Assembly: GCA_016202695.1 (NCBI GenBank)
Contig: JACQOE010000055.1
Coordinates: 1-37,201, forward strand
Length of the DNA: 37,201 nt
Direction: 5' to 3'
Source: Pseudomonadota bacterium
Lineage (GTDB): Bacteria; Pseudomonadota; Alphaproteobacteria; JACQOE01
Made by a program: the position numbers and the translations under genes. Numbering within the stretch: the first letter of the stretch is position 1; each line of letters starts with the position of its first letter. The notes beneath the pieces were generated by a model. That model had not been told where the DNA came from and did not search any database. It worked only from the letters and a program-made list of their open reading frames with translations. Shown in pieces: positions 26,196 through 32,906 of the stretch.

Positions 26196-27563
26196 TCAGC
26201 CGAGCTCGCGGCAGGCCTCGTCGAAGGCCCGGAAGGTCGGCTCGAACTCGGCGTCGCCGTGCACCGCCGAGACGAACCGGCGCACGCCCGGGAAGATGTG
26301 GATGCCCTTCCTGATCAGGAGCCGCTCGAAGGCGGTCTGGCGGGCGCGGTCGGCCTCGATCATCTCGGCGTATGAGGTCGGGACCGTATCGGTGAAGGCG
26401 ACGTGCCAGATCGAGCCGTCGCCCATCACCGAGGCGCGCATCCCGTGGCGGCGCAGCACGCCCGCGATCTCCTTTCGGAAGGCGGCCCCCTTGGCGTTGA
26501 GCGCCTCGTAGAAGCCGGGGGCGCACAGCTGCTCGATGGTGGCGAGCCCGGCGGCTGCGGCGAGCGGGTTGCCGTGGATCGTGCCGTTGACGTAGGCCAG
26601 ACTCGGATCGCCTTTGCGCGCCGGGTTGGAGTGGTCGATGACGTCGGCCCGCCCGGCGACCGCGCTCAGGCCCAGGCCGCCGCCCATGATCTTGCCGTAG
26701 CTGGCGAGGTCGGGGGTGACGCCGAAGTACTCCTGCGCCCCGCCATAGGCCAGGCGGAAGCCGGTCACGACCTCGTCGAAGATGAGCAGGACCCCGAAGT
26801 CGTCGGCGATCGTCCTCAGGCCCCGCAGGAACCCGGGCTTGGGCGTGATGCTGCGCTGGATCGGCTCGACCATGATGCCGGCGATCTCGTCGCGGTGCTC
26901 GGCGACGATCCGGCGCGTGACCTCAAGATCGTTGTAGGGCGCGATCAGAACGCTGTCGCCCACGCCCGGCACGATGCCGCCGGTATCCGGCTGCGACTGC
27001 GGGTAGTTGGAGCGTGCCTTGGGCGTCGTGCTCTGCAGCGCGTAGTCGTGGTTGCCGTGGTATCCGCCCTCGAACTTGAGGATATGGCTCCGCCCCATGT
27101 AGGTGCGCGCCATGCGCATGGCGTAGAAGGTCGCCTCGGAGCCGGTGGTGGCGTAGACCACCCGCTCCGCGCACGGGATCGCCTCCTTGAGCACCCGGGC
27201 GAGGGCGACGTTGGGCTCGCTCACCCCGGCGAAGAAGTGGGTGCCGAGCGCGGCCTGGCTGGCGATCGCCTCGGTCACCTTGGGATGGGCGTGGCCGAGG
27301 ATGAGCGCGCCCGCGCCGCAGACATAGTCGATGTAGCGGTTGCCGCTCAGGTCCTCGAGCCAGGCGCCGGCGCCGCGCTTGACGACGAAGCGCTCGCCCT
27401 CGGGAAGCGCGTAGCCGGCGACCGCGCCGCCCGGGAACAGGCGGCTCGCGGCCTCGAGGTGCTCGCGCTCGCGCTCTCCGACCGGGCCCCGCCGGCCGAC
27501 GACGCGCGCATCGGAAGCGGGGCGTGGCGCCCCCGGGCTCGTGGCCTCGCCAAGCTGTGCCAT
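26196..27563 (-). CDS. Class III aminotransferase, glutamate-1-semialdehyde aminomutase-like
   Basis: A 455-residue PLP-dependent class III enzyme closest in layout to glutamate-1-semialdehyde 2,1-aminomutase. PLP-binding Lys291 is in YGKIMGGGL, Asp263 in FDEVVTGFR contacts the pyridine nitrogen, and TTGSEATFYAMRMAR (139-153) binds the phosphate. The ATG at 27563 is preferred to an in-frame GTG five codons upstream because GGAGGGA falls at the right distance. Its place after a DHDPS/NAL-family gene, rather than with tetrapyrrole genes, argues for a catabolic aminotransferase or aminomutase acting on an amino or oxo acid. A housekeeping HemL role is possible but less likely. The pair is probably one transcript. 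Confidence 0.9.
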   Translation of the reverse strand: MAQLGEATSPGAPRPASDARVVGRRGPVGEREREHLEAASRLFPGGAVAGYALPEGERFVVKRGAGAWLEDLSGNRYIDYVCGAGALILGHAHPKVTEAIASQAALGTHFFAGVSEPNVALARVLKEAIPCAERVVYATTGSEATFYAMRMARTYMGRSHILKFEGGYHGNHDYALQSTTPKARSNYPQSQPDTGGIVPGVGDSVLIAPYNDLEVTRRIVAEHRDEIAGIMVEPIQRSITPKPGFLRGLRTIADDFGVLLIFDEVVTGFRLAYGGAQEYFGVTPDLASYGKIMGGGLGLSAVAGRADVIDHSNPARKGDPSLAYVNGTIHGNPLAAAAGLATIEQLCAPGFYEALNAKGAAFRKEIAGVLRRHGMRASVMGDGSIWHVAFTDTVPTSYAEMIEADRARQTAFERLLIRKGIHIFPGVRRFVSAVHGDAEFEPTFRAFDEACRELG

Positions 27564-27605
27564 GGCTTCTCCCTCCACCTTGTCGCGGTTGCCTCGAGTC
27601 CCCGC

Positions 27606-28499
27606 TCAGCCGATCAGTCCGAGGCCGCGCATCGCCGCCTTGAGCTGCTCGGCCTCGCCCGGGCCGAGGTTGTGGAACGGCGCCCGCGGCAGGCCGGTGT
27701 CGACGCCCATCAGCCGCAGGCTTTCCTTGTAGTAGGCAGTCGCCAGCCGCCGGTCCTCGACATAGCCCTCGGAAAGCGCGAAGGCGCGCTTCTGCAACGC
27801 CACCGCCTCGGCCACGCGGCCGGCCTTGAAGAGGTCGTAGATCGTCACCCCCACCTTCGCCGGCCCCACCGGAACGATGCAGCCGTGGCCGCCGAAGAGG
27901 AGCGTCGGCACCAGCACATGGATGGTGGTGGTCAGCGTCCAGCGCGGAACCAGATGGATGCACTCCATCGCGATCTTGGCGAAGTGGCGCGTGCTCTCCT
28001 TCATCGCCACCACGTTCGGGATCTCGGCGATCCGCTTGAGGAGCGTGAGCGGCATGTCGAACGACAGCACCGGGCTGTTGTAGACCATGATCGGGATGTC
28101 CACCGTCTCGGCGATCCGGCGGAAGAGGTCGACAGTCTCGTCGGGCGACGTCGCCACCACGTAAGGGGGGGTGACCACGATCGCCGCCGCGCCCACGTCC
28201 TTGGCGTGGCCAGCAAGGTCCAGGGTCTCGCTCAGGAACGTCGCCGAGGCCCCGGCGACCACCGGCACCCGGCCCCTCGCCGCCTCGACCACGGTCTGGG
28301 TGATGAGCTTCTTCTCCGGCCAGGAGACGTGCGCGAACTCGGAGGACTCGGTGCCCACCGTCATCAGCCCGTGCACCCCGCACTCCTCGATGGCGAAGTC
28401 GACCTCGGCCTTGAGCACGGCCCGGTCCACCCGGTCGTTCCGGTCGAAGGGCGTGAGCACCGGGGCGATGATCCCCTCGAGCCTCGTGATCCGCGGCAT
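27606..28499 (-). CDS. DHDPS/NAL-family lyase, paralogue 5 (divergent)
   Basis: A 297-residue member of the DHDPS/NAL family and the most divergent of the five. Tyr140 (MVYNSPVLS) and Schiff-base Lys167 (AMKESTRHF) are kept. The loop that is normally GTTGE reads GTESSE (49-54), PPYY is PPYVV, and the position of DHDPS Arg138 is Leu145. E. coli N-acetylneuraminate lyase also has a leucine there (YNIPALSG), so this copy is NAL-like at that site. It therefore probably does not bind a DHDPS-type substrate. The ATG at 28499 matches the family N-terminus; an upstream extension is non-homologous. It precedes the aminotransferase gene by 42 bases. Confidence 0.9.
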   Translation of the reverse strand: MPRITRLEGIIAPVLTPFDRNDRVDRAVLKAEVDFAIEECGVHGLMTVGTESSEFAHVSWPEKKLITQTVVEAARGRVPVVAGASATFLSETLDLAGHAKDVGAAAIVVTPPYVVATSPDETVDLFRRIAETVDIPIMVYNSPVLSFDMPLTLLKRIAEIPNVVAMKESTRHFAKIAMECIHLVPRWTLTTTIHVLVPTLLFGGHGCIVPVGPAKVGVTIYDLFKAGRVAEAVALQKRAFALSEGYVEDRRLATAYYKESLRLMGVDTGLPRAPFHNLGPGEAEQLKAAMRGLGLIG

Positions 28500-28655
28500 T
28501 GATTCCGTACTCCGCCGATTGCGCCGCGCCCGCCTCCCCCCGGCCGGGCGCCAGCCGATACCGACCCCGGATTCTGTCGGCTGACGGCGGGAAGCGCAAT
28601 GCGAACCTTTCGCGGCCCTTTCCGGCCGGCCGCGCGCCCGGGAATCGGCGAGGAT

Positions 28656-28685
28656 TTGCCTTTGGGCGCGAAATCGACCTAGAAG
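28656..28685 (+). promoter_or_regulatory. Weak promoter candidate for the ThDP enzyme gene
   Basis: TTGCCT (28656-28661) and TAGAAG (28680-28685) are 18 bases apart, each matching consensus at four of six positions. Predicted start is near 28692, about 80 bases before the ATG at 28775. It lies in the 275-base divergent gap (28500-28774), where I see no other gene. Confidence 0.28.
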
Positions 28686-28774
28686 AGGCAACGCGAGGCC
28701 CGGCGAGGCGGGCGGGCGGGCGGTTGGCCGACCCTGCCCTTGGGTAGCGCAGGCGCGAGCACGGAGGGAGCGAC

Positions 28775-30382
28775 ATGCCGATGACCAACGCCGACCTGAT
28801 CGTGGCCACCCTCAAGGCGGCCGGGGTGACCCACGGCTTCGGGGTGCCGAGCGGCAACGTGCTCCCCCTCATGGAGGCCATGCGCAAGGGCGGGCTCCGC
28901 TACGTGCTCACCGCCCACGAGGGCTCGGCCGGCTTCGCCGCCGACGTCATGGCCCGCATGACCGGCCGGCCCGGGCTCGGCATCGCCACGCTCGGCCCCG
29001 GCGCCACCAACCTCGCCACCGGCGTCGGCGACGCCTACCTCGACCGCTCGCCCTTCATCGCCATCACCTGCAACCTGGTGAGCGCCCAGCTCGGCCGGCG
29101 CATCCAGATGTGGATTGATCATCACGCGCTCTTCCGGCCGATCACCAAGGCGACGCTCGCGCTCCGCCGCGGCGAGGTCGCCGCCACCCTGGCCGAGGCG
29201 CTCAGGATCGCCCTCAGCGAGCCGCAGGGGCCGGTCCACCTCGACCTTCCCGAGGACGTGGCGCTTGCCCCCGCCACCGAGGGCGTCCCCGCGATCCCCC
29301 AGGGCTCGCGGCCCGCGCCCGCGCCCGACGCCGCGATCGAGAAGGCCCTCGCCCTCCTCTCGGCGGCCAGGCGGCCGGTCGCCGTCGTCGGCTCGACGGC
29401 GATGCGGATGCGCGACCTCGGCCTCCTGCGCGCGTTCGTCGAGAAGGCGCGCATCCCGTTCGCCACCACCACCATGGCCAAGGGCCTGATCGACGAGGAC
29501 CACCCCCTCTCGCTGGGCTGCATCGAGCGCGCGCGGCGCCAGGCCCAGCGCGGCTTCCTGCGCGGCGCCGACCTGGTGGTCGGTCTCGGCTACGACACGG
29601 TGGAGGTGGAGTACGAGTCCTGGATCGGCGAGGCGCCGCTCCTGCACGTCGATATCGAGCGGGCCGATACCGACGGCACCGTGCGGCTCGCGCACGAGGT
29701 GCTTGGCGACCTCGACGCCTCGCTCTCGCGCCTCTCCCGGCCGGGATCAACCGCGAGCGAGTGGCCGGCCGATGCCGCCCGCCGGCACAAGGAGGCGTTC
29801 CAGGCCTCGCTCCGCCCCGCGACCGCGGGCTTCGCCCCGCACCAGGCGATCGACGCCGTCCGCCGGGTGCTGCCGCGCGAGGGCGTGCTTGCCTTCGACG
29901 TGGGCGCGCACACGCACCAGATCGCCAGCCAGTGGACGGCGCACGCGCCGCGCACCTTCCTGATCACCAACGGCTGGTCGTCGATGGGCTTCGGCCTGCC
30001 GGCGGCGATCGCGGCCAAGCTCGCCCGGCCCGACCTGCCGGTGGTGGCGCTGATCGGCGACGGCTGCTTCCAGATGACCTGCGGCGAGCTTGCGGCCGCC
30101 GGGCGCCTCGGGCTCGCGCTGCCGGTGGTGGTCCTCGACGACGGCTGGCTGTCTCTGATCAAGGTCAAGCAGGAGCGCCGCCAGTTCCGCCACTACGGGA
30201 CGACTCTCTTGCCCGAGCCCCACGCCGAGCCCCCGGCCCACTACTTCGGCGTGCCCGCGGTCGGGGTCCGCGACCCGGAACAGCTCGCGCGCGCGCTTGG
30301 CAAGGCCCTCGCCGCCGACGGCCCGACGGTCATCGAGGCGATGGTCGATCCCGCCCACTACAGCGAGACGGTCTACGACTGA
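28775..30382 (+). CDS. ThDP-dependent enzyme, acetolactate synthase superfamily
   Basis: A 535-residue three-domain ThDP enzyme: N-terminal pyrimidine-binding domain with the activating Glu49 (TAHEGSAGFAAD), a central domain, and a C-terminal pyrophosphate-binding domain with GDG at 428-430. The usual asparagine pair closing the metal site (V-x-N-N) is here LDDGWLSLI. The Asp in place of Asn still offers a metal ligand, but it departs from acetolactate synthases. The ancestral FAD motif of true ALS is not evident, and no small subunit gene is adjacent, so it is more likely a 2-oxo acid decarboxylase, carboligase or lyase. CGGAGGGAG precedes the ATG. It is divergent from the lyase/aminotransferase pair. 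Confidence 0.9.
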   Translation: MPMTNADLIVATLKAAGVTHGFGVPSGNVLPLMEAMRKGGLRYVLTAHEGSAGFAADVMARMTGRPGLGIATLGPGATNLATGVGDAYLDRSPFIAITCNLVSAQLGRRIQMWIDHHALFRPITKATLALRRGEVAATLAEALRIALSEPQGPVHLDLPEDVALAPATEGVPAIPQGSRPAPAPDAAIEKALALLSAARRPVAVVGSTAMRMRDLGLLRAFVEKARIPFATTTMAKGLIDEDHPLSLGCIERARRQAQRGFLRGADLVVGLGYDTVEVEYESWIGEAPLLHVDIERADTDGTVRLAHEVLGDLDASLSRLSRPGSTASEWPADAARRHKEAFQASLRPATAGFAPHQAIDAVRRVLPREGVLAFDVGAHTHQIASQWTAHAPRTFLITNGWSSMGFGLPAAIAAKLARPDLPVVALIGDGCFQMTCGELAAAGRLGLALPVVVLDDGWLSLIKVKQERRQFRHYGTTLLPEPHAEPPAHYFGVPAVGVRDPEQLARALGKALAADGPTVIEAMVDPAHYSETVYD

Positions 30383-30409
30383 ACGCCCCGCGGCCCGCGC
30401 GCCCCGCCG

Positions 30410-31582
30410 TCAGACCTCGACCAGGTCGCGGGGGATGCGGCTCAGGGTCCTGTTGCCCGTCTTCGTGACCGCGACCGTCTCGCTGACCGCCACTGTCCAC
30501 TTGCCGTACTCGCGGAGCGTGATCGGCACGTGGAAGACCATGCCCGGCCTCAGCTCCGCGTCGACGGTCTTGTAGAGGCTGAGGATGTTGCCCTCGCCCC
30601 AGTCGGGCGCGAACGAGATGCCGATGCTGTAGCCGCTTCGCTTCCGATAGGCATAGCCGTAGCCGTGCCGGTCGATCACCGCCTGGGCGGCGTTGTGCGG
30701 ATCGGCGCAGGTGTTGCCGGGCCTGAGCCTGTCGATCGCCGCCGCCAGCGCCTCCTCGGTCACCCGGAACATGTCGCGGGCCTTGGCCGGGATGCGCCCG
30801 ACGGCGACGGTGCGGAAGAGGGCGGCGTGATAGCGGTTGTAGCAGGCCGCGGTCTCGAGGATCACGACGTCGCCCCGGCGGATCCGCCGCCGCCGCCAGG
30901 TCGAGTGCGGAATGCCGGAGCGCGGGCCGGAGGTGACGAACGGCTCCATGCCCAGGTACTCGGAGCCGGCGGCGATCATCCCGGCCATGACCGCCGCCGC
31001 GACGTCGTTCTCGCTCCTGCCCGCGGCCACGGCCTCGAGCCCGGCGATCATCCCGGCATCGTTGGCCTTGGCGGCCCTGGCGATGGCGTCGAGCTCGAGC
31101 GGCGACTTGACCCGGCGGAGCGCCTCGACCAGTCCCGAGCCATCCTCGACGCGCCCGAGCGCCTTGCCGATCCGGCCGAACAGGTTGACGGTGAGGAACC
31201 AGGCGTTGAGATCGACCGCCACCCGCCTCCCCTTCCAGCCCTTCTTCGCCAGCACCCCGGCGAGCGCGTCCGCCGCATCGGTGCCGTCGGCGTAGCCGGT
31301 GATGTCCGAGAGGTACGAGTTGGCGCGGGCGTTGTAGGTCTCGAGACTGCGGATCACGAGGAACGGCTTGCCCTTGGCCGGCACGCCCAGGCACTGGAAC
31401 ATGTAATAGCCGGGGGTCTGCTGGCCGCTCAGGTAGAAGATGTTCTCCGCCCCGCTGGTGAGATAGAGGTCGAGGCCCTTCTCCGCCAGCACCGCCTGCA
31501 AGGCACGGACGCGGCGATCGATCTCCTTCTTCGGAAAGGCCGCCTCCATGCCGGACGGAATCGCGCGCAACAGCTTGTCCAT
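30410..31582 (-). CDS. M24/creatinase-fold hydrolase with lost metal ligands
   Basis: A 390-residue protein of the Xaa-Pro aminopeptidase/creatinase fold: an N-terminal creatinase-like domain (about 20-155) and a pita-bread domain (about 160-390). Aligning motifs by spacing, the five metal ligands of true M24 peptidases are altered at four places. Asp1 is Glu243, Asp2 is Ala254, the histidine region reads GISFAPDWG, and the first glutamate is Pro353 (GMVFHVPI); only Glu368 (VSETVAV) remains. This resembles metal-independent relatives such as creatinase or ectoine hydrolase more than a dipeptidase, though His226 or others would have to serve catalysis. It may hydrolyse a C-N bond in a small cyclic or guanidino compound. 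It converges with the ThDP enzyme gene. Confidence 0.87.
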   Translation of the reverse strand: MDKLLRAIPSGMEAAFPKKEIDRRVRALQAVLAEKGLDLYLTSGAENIFYLSGQQTPGYYMFQCLGVPAKGKPFLVIRSLETYNARANSYLSDITGYADGTDAADALAGVLAKKGWKGRRVAVDLNAWFLTVNLFGRIGKALGRVEDGSGLVEALRRVKSPLELDAIARAAKANDAGMIAGLEAVAAGRSENDVAAAVMAGMIAAGSEYLGMEPFVTSGPRSGIPHSTWRRRRIRRGDVVILETAACYNRYHAALFRTVAVGRIPAKARDMFRVTEEALAAAIDRLRPGNTCADPHNAAQAVIDRHGYGYAYRKRSGYSIGISFAPDWGEGNILSLYKTVDAELRPGMVFHVPITLREYGKWTVAVSETVAVTKTGNRTLSRIPRDLVEV

Positions 31583-31674
31583 GTGTGCAACCCCCTGATC
31601 GCGAACGACCCGGCCCGCACGCGTCCCCGTCGGGGCCGGTCGGCGGGAACGGAAGCATGGCCGATGCGGACGCG

Positions 31675-31738
31675 CAAGCCCCCGGATCGGAAGTCCGGGG
31701 GCAGGCCCCCGGATCGAGAGTCCGGGAGCAAGCCCCCG
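31675..31738. repeat. Tandem 27-base hairpin repeat
   Basis: Units begin at 31675, 31702 and 31729 (two full copies and a ten-base partial). Each full unit reads AAGCCCCCGGATCG... and folds on itself (CCCCCGGA with TCCGGGGG, eight pairs in unit 1). It lies in the 166-base gap just past the stop of the enolase-superfamily gene, so the paired stems could end the leftward TRAP/enolase transcript or insulate the M24 gene. Confidence 0.75.
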
Positions 31739-31748
31739 GCCGCCAGGA

Positions 31749-32906
31749 TCAGATCACGACCTCCCAAAGCGCGTCGGCGCGGGCGGGGTCGAACGACACC
31801 CCGAGGCCCGGCGCGCGTGCCACGCGGGCCTGCCCCCGGCCGTAGGCGAGCCCGCTCGCGGGATCGTCGACGAGCCCGTAGGACCCGTAGAGTTCGTTGT
31901 GGCGCGGGCGGATCGCCATGGCGCAGTGGACGGCGAGCGCGGTCGCGACCGCGCCCTCGTTCATCTGCCCGAGCATCACCCCGACCCCGGCGCCGGCGAG
32001 GCGCTTGGCCGCGGCGACGACCGCCAGCGGGCCCCCCAGCTTGACGATCTTGAGATGGGCCAGGAACGGCGGCCCGAGGCCGGCCAGCCGCTCGATGTCG
32101 GCCCCGGTCTTGAGCCCCTCGTCGAGCATCACCGGGATCGGGCTCACCGCGCCGACGCGGCGGGCGGCCTCCCAGTCGCCGATCGGGGTTGGCTGCTCGA
32201 CATAGGCGATGCCGAGGGGGGCGACGCGATCGAGGAAGCGGAGCGCCTGGTCGGCCTGCCAGGCGCCGTTGGCGTCGATGGCGAGCTCGAACCCGCGTCC
32301 GAAGCGGGCCCGCAGCCGCGAAAGCCGCGCCAGGTCGTCCTCCGGGGCGCCGATCGCGACCCGCACCTTGATCTCGCGGAAGCCCTCGGCGAGGTAGCGC
32401 GCGGCGAGGCGGTCGAAGACCTCGTCCGGGCTCCAGAACAGGCACTGGTTGGTGGGCACCGAGTCGCGGAACTCGCCCCCCAGGACCTCGGCCACGCTGA
32501 GCCCGCGCGAGCGCGCCAGGGCCTCGACAAGCGCGCCCTCGACGGCGGCGCGGGCGACCGGGGGGTGACGCTCCGCGAGCCGGGGGAGCGCCTCCAGGAG
32601 CGCCTCGGGGTCGCCGTCCCACGACATCGTCTCGACCAGGCGCCGGATCAGGCCCGCGACCTCGCCCTCGGGGATGCCGCTGAGATAGGAGATGTTCGCC
32701 CGCACCTCGGCGAGGCCGGCGAGGCCGTCGCTCCGCTCGAACAGGAGATAGTGCTCGACGAGCGAGTCGACGGCGCCGGAGAGGGCGGTGAAGAGCCGGA
32801 TGCCGGCCTCGTAGTGGAGCCGCGCGGCCAGCAGCCGGACCCGCGTCCTCAGGGGGCCGGCCCTTCCTCGCCGCGCCCCCCGCCGGGCGGCGGCGGCGGC
32901 GCTCAT
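31749..32906 (-). CDS. Enolase-superfamily enzyme (mandelate racemase/muconate lactonizing type)
   Basis: A 385-residue enolase-superfamily enzyme with a capping domain and a modified barrel. Metal ligands are Asp211 (AIDANGAW), Glu237 (YVEQP) and Asp262 (MLDEG), and the general base Lys286 is in HLKIVKLGG. Spacings of 26, 25 and 24 residues equal those of muconate lactonizing enzyme. The first catalytic pair, usually K-x-K, reads Lys180-Val-Arg182, so Arg replaces the second lysine. Such enzymes abstract the alpha-proton of a carboxylate to racemise, dehydrate or cycloisomerise it. The ATG overlaps the stop of the TRAP permease gene by one base (TGATG), a sign that it acts on the compound carried by that transporter. 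Confidence 0.9.
   Translation of the reverse strand: MSAAAAARRGARRGRAGPLRTRVRLLAARLHYEAGIRLFTALSGAVDSLVEHYLLFERSDGLAGLAEVRANISYLSGIPEGEVAGLIRRLVETMSWDGDPEALLEALPRLAERHPPVARAAVEGALVEALARSRGLSVAEVLGGEFRDSVPTNQCLFWSPDEVFDRLAARYLAEGFREIKVRVAIGAPEDDLARLSRLRARFGRGFELAIDANGAWQADQALRFLDRVAPLGIAYVEQPTPIGDWEAARRVGAVSPIPVMLDEGLKTGADIERLAGLGPPFLAHLKIVKLGGPLAVVAAAKRLAGAGVGVMLGQMNEGAVATALAVHCAMAIRPRHNELYGSYGLVDDPASGLAYGRGQARVARAPGLGVSFDPARADALWEVVI

Noticed and set aside
9162-28499. A classical sialic acid uptake and catabolism locus
   Set aside because: No NanE, NanK, NagA or NagB is present; four of the five lyases carry the DHDPS-like arginine rather than the NanA-like leucine, and the lone cytidylyltransferase is biosynthetic.
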